Assembly: GCF_003966145.1 (NCBI RefSeq)
Contig: NZ_RXNR01000020.1
Location: forward strand, 1-64,000
Reading direction: 5' to 3'
DNA: 64,000 bases
Origin: Lysinibacillus telephonicus
GTDB taxonomy: Bacteria > Bacillota > Bacilli > Bacillales_A > Planococcaceae
Position numbers and translations under genes: made by a program
Part shown: one piece after another, positions 1-8,936 of the stretch
Layout: every line of letters begins with the position of its first letter
Position numbering within the stretch: the stretch's first letter is position 1
Notes under the pieces: generated by a model
What the model was told of the DNA's origin: nothing
Database searches by the model: none
What the model saw: the letters and a program-made list of their open reading frames with translations, nothing else

Positions 1-68
1 AATATAATACTCGAAGAGTGTTTTTACCCCAAATAAGTCGGTTAAATACCCAATAATCTATTAAAATT

Positions 69-110
69 ACAAAAGACCTTCAGAATAAGCCCATTCTGAA
101 GGTCTTTTGT
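69..110. terminator. Bidirectional terminator hairpin downstream of ccpA
   Basis: A perfect 18-bp stem (69-86 with 93-110) around a 6-nt loop, with T-rich sequence on either side depending on strand. It lies just beyond the ccpA stop codon and would also stop transcription entering from the left edge. Confidence 0.75.
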
Positions 111-120
111 CAACAACCTG

Positions 121-149
121 AGATGCCGTTCTGAAATAGAACGGCATCT
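121..149. terminator. Second perfect hairpin after ccpA
   Basis: A 12-bp perfect stem (121-132 with 138-149) with loop GAAAT, 6 nt beyond the ccpA stop. There is no T-run immediately after it on the minus strand, so it may be an mRNA 3'-end stabiliser or a helper to the stronger hairpin at 69-110. Confidence 0.5.
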
Positions 150-155
150 TACCAA

Positions 156-1154
156 TTATTTCACCGATTTTCGTTTTTCAATACGGTGTGGAATAATAAC
201 AGATTGATTTTCTATCGTTTCTTTATTCATAATTTTCGTAAGTAGACGCATAGCAACTGCTCCAATATCATATAAAGGAAATACAACACTTGTTAATTGA
301 GGACGCACCATACGAGCAAGCTTCGAGTTCTCAAAGCTAATCACTTCGATTTCTTCCGGGACATTTTTTCCATTATCCTGTGCTCCATGAATTATCCCAA
401 TTGCCAACTCATCACTTCCAGCAAAAAATGCAGTAGGCGGTTCATCAAGAGCACTCAACGTTTCCCATGCTTCAACCCCACTATCATAAGTTCCTTCATC
501 TGAAACGATTAAGTTCTCATCAGTTGAAATATTTGCGTCTTCAAGTGCTTTTTTATAGCCTTCCAGCTTAAACTTTGAGTTAATTGTATTTTGTAGAGGA
601 CCTGATACAAACGCAATCCGTTTATGACCATTAGTGATTAACATTTGTACTGCCTCATATGACGCTTGGAAATAATCTATATTAACTGAAGCAAATTGAT
701 CTAACTCATCAACAGAACCTGCAAGTACAATTGGTACAGGAGAATGTTCCATCGACTGACGCAATTTAGGTGTAACGGCATCACTCATCATCACAATCCC
801 ATCAACTTGTTTACCAAGCATCGTATCGAGAAGGGATAATTCTTTTTCTTCATTTTGGTCTGAGTTCGCTAAAATAATATTATACCGATACATAGTCGCA
901 ATATCTTCTATGCCGCGAGCTGCTTCGGCATAAATATTATTAGAAATATCAGGAATGATAACGCCTACTGTTGTTGTTTTTTTGCTAGCTAAGCCACGAG
1001 CTACGGCATTTGGTCGATATTCTAAGCGCTCAATAACCTCAAGTACTTTTTTCCTCGTAGCTGGTTTTACGTTTTGGTTTCCGTTAACTACACGTGATAC
1101 AGTCGCCATTGAAACATTCGCTTCACGTGCAACATCATAAATCGTTACAGTCAA
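156..1154 (-). CDS. ccpA: Catabolite control protein A (LacI-family regulator)
   Basis: A 332-residue LacI/GalR regulator. The N-terminal helix-turn-helix (about residues 4-25, [20 protein letters not shown]) and hinge helix (about 48-58) are followed by a periplasmic-binding-protein-like core. In Bacilli, CcpA bound to HPr-Ser46-P binds cre operators and controls carbon catabolite repression. Length matches the family (about 334). The start is TTG at 1152-1154, supported by an AAGGAGG ribosome site about 8 nt upstream. It sits immediately downstream of the DAHP synthase gene as in B. subtilis, but a terminator hairpin separates them, so it probably has its own promoter. Neighbourhood and sequence both favour CcpA over other LacI members. 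Confidence 0.95.
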   Translation of the reverse strand: MTVTIYDVAREANVSMATVSRVVNGNQNVKPATRKKVLEVIERLEYRPNAVARGLASKKTTTVGVIIPDISNNIYAEAARGIEDIATMYRYNIILANSDQNEEKELSLLDTMLGKQVDGIVMMSDAVTPKLRQSMEHSPVPIVLAGSVDELDQFASVNIDYFQASYEAVQMLITNGHKRIAFVSGPLQNTINSKFKLEGYKKALEDANISTDENLIVSDEGTYDSGVEAWETLSALDEPPTAFFAGSDELAIGIIHGAQDNGKNVPEEIEVISFENSKLARMVRPQLTSVVFPLYDIGAVAMRLLTKIMNKETIENQSVIIPHRIEKRKSVK

Positions 1155-1242
1155 AGGATACGCCTCCTTTTATTTCTATTGTTATGTTTAATCATACGAC
1201 ACTTCCCTTTTCATTTTCAACACAAAGCTTAGATTTAACAAA

Positions 1243-1278
1243 CATGAAAAAATACCGACCAAAATATATTGGCCGGTA
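1243..1278 (-). terminator. Terminator of the DAHP synthase gene
   Basis: 8-bp stem (1253-1260 with 1271-1278, one G:U pair on the minus-strand RNA) followed on the minus strand by a run of six Ts. It lies 11 nt after the stop codon of the upstream gene. Confidence 0.8.
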
Positions 1279-1288
1279 CTTATAATTA

Positions 1289-2374
1289 TTAAGCTTTAAA
1301 TTCGTATTGTTTCATAAATTTTTGAATTTCTTCGTAGAAAGCATCAAATTGTGGAATATCCATTTGTTGTTGTGAATCAGACAATGCAACAGATGGATCT
1401 GGATGTACTTCTGCCATTACCCCGTCAGCTCCAATAGCAATTGCCGCCTTCGCACAAGGCAATAATAGATCACGACGACCAGTAGAATGAGTAACATCTA
1501 CGAAAACTGGTAAATGTGTTTCTTGTTTTAAAATTGGAACTGCTGAAATATCTAACGTATTGCGTGTAGCTTTCTCATAAGTACGAATACCACGTTCGCA
1601 AAGCATAATGTTTTCATTACCTTTTGACATAATGTATTCAGCTGCATGAATAAACTCATCAATAGTTGCTGCTAATCCACGTTTTAGTAAAACCGGCTTA
1701 TTCGTTGCACCTACTGCTTTTAATAATTCAAAGTTTTGCATGTTGCGTGCACCAATTTGAATGACATCAATGTAATCCAACGCCTCCTCAATGTGAGCAG
1801 GAGTTACAATTTCAGTTACAACAGCTAAACCGTATTCTTTTGAAATTTGTTTTAAAATTTTCAGCCCTTCTAGACCTAAACCTTGGAAATCGTATGGAGA
1901 TGTACGAGGCTTGTAAGCACCGCCACGTATTAACTTTAATCCTTTAGATTGGATTGAAGCTGCTACCTTTGCTACTTGATCATATGATTCTACTGAACAT
2001 GGACCAAATACAAATGTAGGTGTGCCTGAACCAATTTTTTCTCCATTAATCTCAATGACAGTATCTTCTGACTTTTTCTTACGAGATACTAACAATTCTT
2101 TTTTCTTATCTGCTTCTAATTGTTTTAAAGCAGTTTTAAAAATTTGTTTAAATATATAATCAACCGTCATTTGATTTAACGGGCCTTTATTATGTTCTTT
2201 TAATAAATTCAACATATGTCTTTCGCGTAGAGGATCGTATCGGTTAACACCTTGTTTTTCTTTAATTTTACCAATCTCATTTACTACTTCTGCTCTTTCG
2301 TTAATTAAACGTAGAATTTCTAGGTTTAATTCGTCAATCTGACTGCGAAGTGCTTCTAGATTTTGCTCACTCAT
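1289..2374 (-). CDS. aroA: Bifunctional chorismate mutase / 3-deoxy-7-phosphoheptulonate synthase
   Basis: First enzyme of the shikimate pathway: condenses phosphoenolpyruvate with erythrose 4-phosphate. The N-terminal about 90 residues form an AroQ-type chorismate mutase domain (helix with [19 protein letters not shown]), which in the Bacillus family acts as the allosteric sensor for chorismate/prephenate. The rest is the KDPG-aldolase-like DAHP synthase barrel ([30 protein letters not shown] motifs). I place the start at 2374 (ATG, 361 aa) because GAGGAG lies just upstream and B. subtilis AroA is 358 aa. An upstream in-frame extension to 2482 looks non-coding. The symbol follows B. subtilis usage and is not EPSP synthase. 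Confidence 0.95.
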   Translation of the reverse strand: MSEQNLEALRSQIDELNLEILRLINERAEVVNEIGKIKEKQGVNRYDPLRERHMLNLLKEHNKGPLNQMTVDYIFKQIFKTALKQLEADKKKELLVSRKKKSEDTVIEINGEKIGSGTPTFVFGPCSVESYDQVAKVAASIQSKGLKLIRGGAYKPRTSPYDFQGLGLEGLKILKQISKEYGLAVVTEIVTPAHIEEALDYIDVIQIGARNMQNFELLKAVGATNKPVLLKRGLAATIDEFIHAAEYIMSKGNENIMLCERGIRTYEKATRNTLDISAVPILKQETHLPVFVDVTHSTGRRDLLLPCAKAAIAIGADGVMAEVHPDPSVALSDSQQQMDIPQFDAFYEEIQKFMKQYEFKA

Positions 2375-2583
2375 TCCCTTTTCTCCTCTCACTGTACCCA
2401 ACTCTTTCAGATTGCTGAAATGTATGATACATTTTAAAATAATAATCCTATTATAATCAAGAATATTCAAATTGTCACGCATTTTAATTTAGCGCTTCAA
2501 CTCGCTAAAGCAAACCTTGTGAAAATGCTACTATTCTTCACTAAAATGAATTTAATAATATTTTATGAAAGGATGTGTTTTAA

Positions 2584-4740
2584 GTGAGTTCGAAATTATT
2601 TGCTTTAGATATCGGTACTCGTTCAGTAGTCGGTATCATTTTAGAAGAGCAGAACGAACATTTTCATGTCATTGATATTATCATGAAAGAACATAAAGAA
2701 CGGGCAATGGTCGATGGACAAATACATAATGTTTTATATGTGGCAGATCTAATAAAAGAAATTAAGGCTGAATTAGAATTAAAACATGGGCCGTTAACTA
2801 AGGTTAGTGTAGCAGCAGCTGGACGAGCTTTAAAAACAGAGCAAGCAAGCATTACAGTTAATATTAAAAATCGCCCAATCTTTACTGAAGAGGATATTAG
2901 TCGACTAGAGCTGCAGGCAGTTCAGCAGGCTCAGCAACAACTGCTGCAACATAGGGAAGACGCAAGTTCAAATCATTATTACTGTGTTGGATACTCTGTA
3001 CTGTACTATCGATTGGACGGAGAGGAAATTGGCAGTTTGCTTGATCAGCAAGGCAATGAAGCAACAGTTGAAGTAATAGCTACATTTTTACCACGTGTTG
3101 TTGTTGAATCACTTCTAGCAGCTTTAAAAAGAGCCGACTTAGAAATGGAAGCATTGACGCTTGAACCGATTGCTGCCATTAATGTACTAATTCCATCTTC
3201 TATGAGGCGATTAAATGTAGCGCTAGTTGATATCGGAGCCGGAACATCAGATATTGCTATAACGGATAAAGGTACAATTGTTGCATATGGAATGGTACCT
3301 ACTGCTGGAGATGAAATAACAGAGGCTTTAAGTGATCATTTCTTATTAGATTTCCATATTGCTGAAAATGCTAAACGACAATTAGCAACGGAAGAATCAA
3401 TATTAATTAAAGATATATTAGGCTTTGATCAGCTTTATCCAAAAAGTGAAGTATTAGATGCTATTCAGCCAGCTATTCGTGCATTAGCAGAAGCAATAAG
3501 TAATGAAATTCTAAGATTAAATAATCAAAATCCTCCTAAAGCAATTATGCTAGTCGGTGGAGGAAGTTTAACGCCTAATTTAACGAATGAAATAGCTACA
3601 ATTTTACAGCTTCCTGCAAATCGTGTAGCAGTTCGTGGAATTGATGCAATTCAAAATTTAACAAAGGAAGATTCAATCCCTGCTACACCAGAGCTTGTAA
3701 CACCTATAGGAATTGCGATTGCTGCAAAAAAGGCACCAATACAATATATGACCATTACTGTAAATGATCAAATTGTCCGGTTGTTTGAAATGAAGGAAAT
3801 GACTGTTGCAGACGCATTTTTAGCCGCAAATATTCGAGCAAACCAGTTATATGGAAGGCCAGGACATGGAATATCAATAACAGTCAATGAACAAAATATT
3901 CTTATTCCAGGCGAACACGGTCAACCTGCAAGCATCCTTGTCAATGGAGAGATTGCTTCCACAAAAACAGAGATAAAGAATGGTGATGTGATTTCCTTAG
4001 TTGAAGGAAGAAACGGCAAAGATGCACAAGCAACAGTCCGCGACATTGTTGATAATGCAACAGTAAAAACCGTTACTGTTAATGAAACAAACTATACTAT
4101 TGAGCCTACTATACATGTAAATGATAAAGCCGCTTCTCTAGATCAGGAATTAAAAGATTATGATCAAGTAAAAGTAGAGACCGTTGAAACCGTAGAAGAA
4201 GTATTAAAGCATATTAATCGATTTGATATTCTAAAAAAATTGCAGTCATTTTATATTTTAGTCGATGGGCAGCCTTTATTTTTGCCTGAGTATTCGGCGA
4301 AGATTTTTATTAATGGTAAACCTGGAAAACTACAGTATCCAATTAATGATGGAGATACGATTACAATCCAAGATACAACACTTCCAACAGTAGATACAGT
4401 AGTGAATAAATTAGATTTATTATTAGAAGATAAAATTGTTGTAACATTCCAAAATGAACAGGTGGAACTAAGAAAGGTCTGCAGAGAAGTGTTAATAAAT
4501 GGCGTCGCTGCTCTACCGACAACTACTATTTCAAATGGAACTGCTATTCAAATTATAAATAAAGATACAAATCAATGGATTTTTCAAGATGTGTTTCGTT
4601 TTTCTAACTGGCAATTGCCATCGAATTTCAAAGGAAGTTTTACGATTTTAAAAAATGGTATTCCTTCATCATTTGATGCAGAAATCTTCGGTGGAGATTC
4701 ATTAGAAATATTATTATCGGAAAATCCAGTTACAAGCTAA
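2584..4740 (+). CDS. FtsA/PilM-like actin-fold ATPase with C-terminal repeat domain
   Basis: 718-residue protein starting at GTG. The first about 390 residues carry the FtsA-type actin fold: phosphate-1 loop near residues 7-15 (ALDIGTRSV), phosphate-2 loop near 213-223 (VDIGAGTSDI) and an adenosine loop near 320-333 (VGGGSLTPN). Normal FtsA is about 420-440 aa, and this one has about 320 extra residues. The tail contains five spaced copies of a pattern (V/I)NG...8-10...(G/D)D.(I/V).(I/L), with the Asn-Gly at about 454, 513, 577, 639 and 691, so a roughly 60-residue unit that looks like a beta-grasp (ThiS/TGS-like) fold. No transmembrane segment and no FtsZ neighbour. Divergent from the DAHP synthase gene and followed by its own terminator, so monocistronic. 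Function unknown; a cytoskeletal or envelope role is inference. Confidence 0.75.
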   Translation: MSSKLFALDIGTRSVVGIILEEQNEHFHVIDIIMKEHKERAMVDGQIHNVLYVADLIKEIKAELELKHGPLTKVSVAAAGRALKTEQASITVNIKNRPIFTEEDISRLELQAVQQAQQQLLQHREDASSNHYYCVGYSVLYYRLDGEEIGSLLDQQGNEATVEVIATFLPRVVVESLLAALKRADLEMEALTLEPIAAINVLIPSSMRRLNVALVDIGAGTSDIAITDKGTIVAYGMVPTAGDEITEALSDHFLLDFHIAENAKRQLATEESILIKDILGFDQLYPKSEVLDAIQPAIRALAEAISNEILRLNNQNPPKAIMLVGGGSLTPNLTNEIATILQLPANRVAVRGIDAIQNLTKEDSIPATPELVTPIGIAIAAKKAPIQYMTITVNDQIVRLFEMKEMTVADAFLAANIRANQLYGRPGHGISITVNEQNILIPGEHGQPASILVNGEIASTKTEIKNGDVISLVEGRNGKDAQATVRDIVDNATVKTVTVNETNYTIEPTIHVNDKAASLDQELKDYDQVKVETVETVEEVLKHINRFDILKKLQSFYILVDGQPLFLPEYSAKIFINGKPGKLQYPINDGDTITIQDTTLPTVDTVVNKLDLLLEDKIVVTFQNEQVELRKVCREVLINGVAALPTTTISNGTAIQIINKDTNQWIFQDVFRFSNWQLPSNFKGSFTILKNGIPSSFDAEIFGGDSLEILLSENPVTS

Positions 4741-4773
4741 AAATCGAGAAATAAATATCACATCCTTACCAAC

Positions 4774-4812
4774 AGAGGTACCCAAAAATAAAATTAAGGG
4801 TATCTCTTTTTA
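4774..4812 (+). terminator. Terminator of the FtsA-like gene
   Basis: 10-bp stem (4774-4783 with 4798-4807, one G:U) followed by TTTT and further Ts, 33 nt after the stop codon. Confidence 0.8.
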
Positions 4813-4898
4813 AAATTTTATTCGAATTTTAATAGATGGAATATCTAATGTTATAAAGGAAAAACTGATAAAGACTAAAAATGAGAGGAGTGTTTACA

Positions 4899-5042
4899 AT
4901 GAAGGAACAAAAAAAGCCGCATGAGCAGTTAACAACAAAAGATAATGGATTGACATCGACGCAAGAAGTTTTATACCGAAAAGAATTCAAACGGGCTGAT
5001 AAAGCAACCACAAAAAATAACGAAAATAAAAAGCTTTATTAG
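4899..5042 (+). CDS. YfhE-like small protein (47 aa)
   Basis: A 47-residue, highly charged soluble peptide with ATG at 4899 and a well-spaced GAGAGGAG ribosome site 8 nt upstream. The core TSTQEVLYRKEFKRADKA resembles the conserved centre of the YfhE family of small Bacillales proteins of unknown function (family assignment from memory). It lies between two terminators, so it is probably transcribed alone. Confidence 0.6.
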   Translation: MKEQKKPHEQLTTKDNGLTSTQEVLYRKEFKRADKATTKNNENKKLY

Positions 5043-5072
5043 CGATAAGGTTGATTACTATCAAATTTAAAA

Positions 5073-5101
5073 AGACCAGTTAGATAATTACTAACTGGTC
5101 T
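5073..5101 (-). terminator. Terminator after the AraC-family gene
   Basis: 11-bp stem (5073-5083 with 5091-5101). On the minus strand it is followed by TTTTT, and it lies about 65 nt past the stop of the AraC-family gene. It can also close the small upstream gene on the plus strand. Confidence 0.7.
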
Positions 5102-5166
5102 AGTATTGTATAGAAAGTATTAACTGAAATCCCCTCAGTAAACAGAATAATCATCCAAGTTTATCG

Positions 5167-6030
5167 CTATTTTTTTCCTTTTATTGGCATCCATATTTCG
5201 CTATATACATTTTCCGAAGAATTATTGTACTTTGTAAAAGAAATCCCAGGTAAATCTGCAACTTCATAATCTGAAGAAGGCAACCATTCAGAATAAATTT
5301 TAGCGTGTGTTTCTTGAAGTGTAGCAGGAAACGGCCCTTGATTAGGGAAAATTGCCCACAAGCTTTCTTCAATAGAAATTTGCTCTAAATCATCGAATGT
5401 ATTCTTTTTTGTCGTTGCAAAACCAATCATATGAGTTAAGTATCCTTTTTCTTCTAAAAAACCATCATCAAAATCATACGATACATTCAACACTTGATGA
5501 GGATATAAATCAGCTAACCTATGCATTTCATCCCTTTGTTGTCGTGTAATCGACTGAGCCAGTTCTATGATCGCATTATTTTCACCTTCGAATTGAATTG
5601 GCACTCTTTTCGATACGCCTACTATATTAAACTTTTCTTTCTTTTCAATTTTGAATTCCATTGATATTCCTCCTTTTACATCTATAAAGAACGTAAATTT
5701 AGGAAATGATTTTTGAATTTTGTTCTTAGCTACTTCTGAAGGCAAAAAACCGCTCCATTCACGAAAGGCTCTTGAAAATCCTTCTATAGATTGATAACCA
5801 TATTCATAGGCAATGTCTGTCACTTTTGCTCCGTTAACTAATTCTTCATTTGCAACTGATAATCTTCTATTTTTGATATACTCTTTTAATGACATGCCAG
5901 CCATATAAGAAAACATTCTTTTAAAATGATAATCAGATATTCCTACAATTTTTGATATATCTTCTCCAGAGATTTCTTCCGTCAAATGTTTTTCAATGTA
6001 GTCCATTAAATTATTGAATTCTTTTAACAT
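5167..6030 (-). CDS. AraC-family regulator with GyrI-like effector domain
   Basis: 287 aa. Residues about 8-105 contain two helix-turn-helix units of the AraC/XylS type (ISGEDISKIVGISDYHFKRM and VTDIAYEYGYQSIEGFSRAF). Residues about 125-285 match the GyrI-like/BmrR C-terminal small-molecule binding fold. Proteins of this architecture sense amphipathic drugs or metabolites. ATG start with an AGGAGG ribosome site. No linked transporter or enzyme indicates its target. Confidence 0.85.
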   Translation of the reverse strand: MLKEFNNLMDYIEKHLTEEISGEDISKIVGISDYHFKRMFSYMAGMSLKEYIKNRRLSVANEELVNGAKVTDIAYEYGYQSIEGFSRAFREWSGFLPSEVAKNKIQKSFPKFTFFIDVKGGISMEFKIEKKEKFNIVGVSKRVPIQFEGENNAIIELAQSITRQQRDEMHRLADLYPHQVLNVSYDFDDGFLEEKGYLTHMIGFATTKKNTFDDLEQISIEESLWAIFPNQGPFPATLQETHAKIYSEWLPSSDYEVADLPGISFTKYNNSSENVYSEIWMPIKGKK

Positions 6031-6130
6031 TCATTCCCCTCCTTTACAAATACATCTTATCGGTAAATTTTTTGATTTACTTGATATTTTATATACGGAA
6101 TATATCGAAATTTGTTCACTAATAAATAAT

Positions 6131-6168
6131 AAAAAGGCCGTTCCAAAATGTTGTTTTTGGGACGGTCC
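6131..6168 (-). terminator. Terminator of the ytxGH operon
   Basis: 9-bp GC-rich stem with one bulge (6136-6144 paired with about 6159-6168), followed on the minus strand by TTTTT (6131-6135). It lies about 25 nt past the ytxH stop. Confidence 0.75.
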
Positions 6169-6193
6169 TTTATTTACATATTATTCTGTTTTA

Positions 6194-6547
6194 TTAAATT
6201 GAAGATGGGCGTGAAATTTCTGCCATATCTACACCTTCATACGTCTCATCTTCCAATGGCTCTTCGCCTTCAGAAGATACTGTGCCATCGTCAAATACTG
6301 GCGGAACTTTTGTATTCTTCGTTTTTACTTTATCTACTAATTGAGTAGATTGTTCTTTAATTTGATTTGATAATTGTACAGTTTTTTCTTTTGCAGTCGA
6401 TGAAAGTGTTACACTTTTATCTTTTAAATTTACTGCTTGTGTAGCTACATCACTGCGCAAATCTCTTCCTGTTTTCGGCGCCAGCAATAATCCAGCTGCT
6501 GCTCCTACAATTCCTCCAACTAAAGCACCAATCACAAAGTCTTTCAT
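6194..6547 (-). CDS. ytxH: YtxH-domain general-stress-type protein
   Basis: 117 aa from ATG at 6547. Begins MKDFVIGALVGGIVGAAAGLLLAPKTGRDLR, the signature of the YtxH (DUF3618-like) family: a glycine-zipper membrane segment (about 4-22), a basic cap, then a long coiled-coil and acidic tail. The start is chosen because a GGAGGAG ribosome site sits 8 nt upstream and B. subtilis YtxH begins in the same way. The frame is open for another 38 codons to ATG 6661 (or 6652), which would close the gap to ytxG, so a longer isoform is possible. Second gene of ytxG-ytxH. No ytxJ follows, unlike B. subtilis. Confidence 0.8.
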   Translation of the reverse strand: MKDFVIGALVGGIVGAAAGLLLAPKTGRDLRSDVATQAVNLKDKSVTLSSTAKEKTVQLSNQIKEQSTQLVDKVKTKNTKVPPVFDDGTVSSEGEEPLEDETYEGVDMAEISRPSSI

Positions 6548-6673
6548 GTTCAATGTCTCCTCCTCGTATATTACTTCATGTTTCCCCGAACTTAGAGGTA
6601 AATTTGCTATTTCATTTTTTACTTCGTTAAAATTTGGCTTTTCCCCAGTCATAATACCCATCCCCTTAATTCT

Positions 6674-7159
6674 TTATTTTTTTCTTCTAAATTTCGAAGA
6701 TTTTTTTACAATTTTTTCAGTAGCTTCATCAACATCATCTTGATCAATCGTTTTTCTTTGTTTCCATTTTTCAGCGATTTCAAGCGCTACATTACTCCAT
6801 TGTACAACTTGTGCGATTTTTTCTTCATTTTTACTAACTTCAGATGAAATTGAAGTTGTAATTTGATTGATTGAATTGTTTAAACCATTAACGGATTCAC
6901 CAATATTTTTTACAGCGTCTACAACAGAATTTAATTTTGCAGACTTTTGCGTAATATCCTCAGCTAATGTATTTGTTTTTTCTAAAAGTGAGGTTGTCTC
7001 ACGAGTGATTCCTTCCATTTGCCCTTCAATTCCTGCTACTGTACCTGCCATACTGTTTAATGTATTTTTAAGTGAGAATAATGTCATTCCTACACTGATA
7101 CATAGTACTAAAAATCCAATTGCTGCAATAAGTGCTGCGATGTATAATATTACTTCCAT
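6674..7159 (-). CDS. ytxG: YtxG-like DUF948 membrane protein
   Basis: 161 aa. One N-terminal membrane helix (about residues 4-27), then a predicted amphipathic coiled coil resembling methyl-accepting-protein helices and a basic C-terminal end. This is the DUF948 family found next to ytxH in Bacilli, where it belongs to the general stress/early stationary regulon. ATG with AGGAGG 8 nt upstream. I saw no convincing SigB or SigH promoter in the 70 nt upstream. Confidence 0.85.
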   Translation of the reverse strand: MEVILYIAALIAAIGFLVLCISVGMTLFSLKNTLNSMAGTVAGIEGQMEGITRETTSLLEKTNTLAEDITQKSAKLNSVVDAVKNIGESVNGLNNSINQITTSISSEVSKNEEKIAQVVQWSNVALEIAEKWKQRKTIDQDDVDEATEKIVKKSSKFRRKK

Positions 7160-7225
7160 TATGATGAACCTCCTACGTCTGATAAATATTACTATTCGAC
7201 AAAATTTTTAAAAATCCTTCTAGAG

Positions 7226-7262
7226 TTTGAAAAACAGCCTAAACTTAATGTTTAAGCTGTTT
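7226..7262 (-). terminator. Terminator overlapping the murC stop codon
   Basis: 13-bp stem (7232-7244 with 7250-7262, one G:U), followed on the minus strand by TTTTT. The first arm contains the last codons and the stop codon of murC, so transcription ends directly after translation. Confidence 0.8.
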
Positions 7263-8568
7263 CTTCACTTTTTTTCAGTAAATCTTCAAAAGCATCTTGA
7301 TACTTATGAACATCACCTGCACCCATAAATAAGAAAACAGCATTGTTGTATTGTTTTAGCAACTCAATGTTTTCAGTTTGAATAATACTACTTCCTTCAA
7401 TTAACTTTCCTAAATCATCAATCGACAATGCGCCCTGTTTTTCACGAGCAGAGCCAAAAATATCACATAAATAAACAGCATCTGCTTTAGATAAACTATC
7501 AGCGAATTGTTGTAAAAATGCTTGTGTACGACTAAAAGTATGCGGTTGGAAAATCGCAACGATTGGTCGATCTGGGTATTTTTGACGTGCAGATTGAATT
7601 GTTGCCTTTATTTCTGTTGGATGATGCGCATAGTCATCAACAAGTACATTATTCCCAATTTTCGTCTCTGTAAAACGTCTTTTCACACCTGTATAAGTAG
7701 TTAACCGTTCTTGAATTACTTGTGCTGGAATATCCTCGTAATGACATAAAGAAATTACAGCTAATGAATTTAGTACTGCATGATCTCCAAACAGCGGGAT
7801 GAAGAATTTACTATAAAATTCATTGCGTACATACACTTCGAACGATGTACCTTCAGTTGTTTTCTCGATATTTCTTGCAGAGAAATCATTGTTCTCACCA
7901 AAGCCATAGTAAACAACTGGAACATTCGCTTGAATTTTTTGTAAGTGCTCATCGTCGCCACATGCAATAATAGCTTTTTTAACTTGTAATGCTAATTGTT
8001 CAAATGCCGAAAATACATCTTCTACATCCGCAAAATAATCTGGATGATCAAAATCAATATTAAGCATTACTGCATAATCAGGTTGATATGCTAAGAAATG
8101 GCGTCGGTACTCGCATGCCTCCATAACGAAAAATGAAGCATCCTCCTTACCAGTACCTGTTCCGTCTCCTATTAAGTATGAAGTAGGCATATATCCACCA
8201 ATTACATGGCTCATAAGACCTGTTGTTGAAGTTTTGCCATGTGCTCCTGTAATTGCTATAGAAGTATAATTTTTAATATATTCTCCTAAAAATTTGTGAT
8301 ATCGGATGATTTCCAGATCTAATTCTTTTGCACGCAATAGCTCTGGGTGGTCATCTGGAAAGGCATTTCCAGCTATAATGGTCATACCTGGCTGAATATT
8401 ATTTTCGTCAAAAGGTAAAATTTTAATGTTTCGATCTCTTAATGGTTGTTCAGTAAAGAAATATGTTTCAACGTCGGATCCTTGAACTTGCTCACCCGAA
8501 TCAAACAAAATTTGTGCAAGTGAACTCATACCTGATCCTTTAATTCCTGTAAAGTGATAAAATGTCAT
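7252..8568 (-). CDS. murC: UDP-N-acetylmuramate--L-alanine ligase
   Basis: 438 aa. Cytoplasmic ATP-dependent ligase adding the first L-alanine to UDP-MurNAc in peptidoglycan precursor synthesis. The Rossmann N-terminus ([14 protein letters not shown]), ATP loop ([11 protein letters not shown], about residues 107-117), central domain and C-terminal ligase domain ([10 protein letters not shown]) are all present. The start at ATG 8568 has GGGAGG 7 nt upstream; the 10 extra codons upstream lack a ribosome site. Own promoter (8654-8662) and own terminator, so monocistronic, placed between sftA and ytxG as in B. subtilis. Confidence 0.95.
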   Translation of the reverse strand: MTFYHFTGIKGSGMSSLAQILFDSGEQVQGSDVETYFFTEQPLRDRNIKILPFDENNIQPGMTIIAGNAFPDDHPELLRAKELDLEIIRYHKFLGEYIKNYTSIAITGAHGKTSTTGLMSHVIGGYMPTSYLIGDGTGTGKEDASFFVMEACEYRRHFLAYQPDYAVMLNIDFDHPDYFADVEDVFSAFEQLALQVKKAIIACGDDEHLQKIQANVPVVYYGFGENNDFSARNIEKTTEGTSFEVYVRNEFYSKFFIPLFGDHAVLNSLAVISLCHYEDIPAQVIQERLTTYTGVKRRFTETKIGNNVLVDDYAHHPTEIKATIQSARQKYPDRPIVAIFQPHTFSRTQAFLQQFADSLSKADAVYLCDIFGSAREKQGALSIDDLGKLIEGSSIIQTENIELLKQYNNAVFLFMGAGDVHKYQDAFEDLLKKSEETA

Positions 8569-8653
8569 ATTTGAACCTCCCGAGGTACTTGACCTCATTG
8601 AATAAACAATTGTTATTTTAGTTAGTTTGTGCCATATTTTAAAAACTTACCCC

Positions 8654-8662
8654 ATTATAGCA
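8654..8662 (-). promoter_or_regulatory. Extended -10 promoter for murC
   Basis: On the minus strand, TGCTATAAT is a perfect extended -10 element about 86 nt upstream of the murC ATG. No good -35 at 17 bp, as expected for an extended -10 promoter. Confidence 0.55.
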
Positions 8663-8832
8663 CTAATTTTATAAAACGATATATGAAGGATAACTAATAT
8701 TTGCACATATATTCCTAATTTATCAAGCTTTTTTGTTATCCGATTAGAAAACTTGGCTAATTGCTCAGCATTATTGCTGATTAGCCTAGTTGCACTTATG
8801 CAGACAAGAGAGTTTTTTATTTTCTTATTTGC

Positions 8833-8858
8833 AAAAAAATGAGAGGGAGTGCCCCCTC
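8833..8858 (-). terminator. Probable sftA terminator
   Basis: Short GC stem (GAGGG/CCCTC within 8843-8858) followed on the minus strand by TCATTTTTTT. It lies about 80 nt past the sftA stop. The stem is short, so confidence is moderate. Confidence 0.5.
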
Positions 8859-8936
8859 CAACAAATTCAATATAGAATTTACTGCCAGAGAGTTGCGCAA
8901 AAGATAAGTTTTATCAAAAGCACAACTTTCCAAGCA

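Larger units (their letters stand above)
8569..8936. other. Intergenic region murC-sftA
   Basis: 368 nt without a credible gene. It holds the murC promoter, an AT-rich leader, a bulged hairpin at 8755-8786 (GGCTAAT/ATTAGCC outer stem, CAGCA/TGCTG inner stem, 4-nt loop) that would lie upstream of the murC start on the minus strand, and the sftA terminator. Confidence 0.6.

Noticed and set aside
6867-7211. 114-codon plus-strand frame opposite ytxG
   Set aside because: Antisense shadow of ytxG, no ribosome site, and the minus-strand protein has clear family features.
7160-7231. SigB promoter for ytxGH
   Set aside because: The best match (GTTTTT-N12-GGATTT) has too many differences from GTTTAA/GGGTAT.
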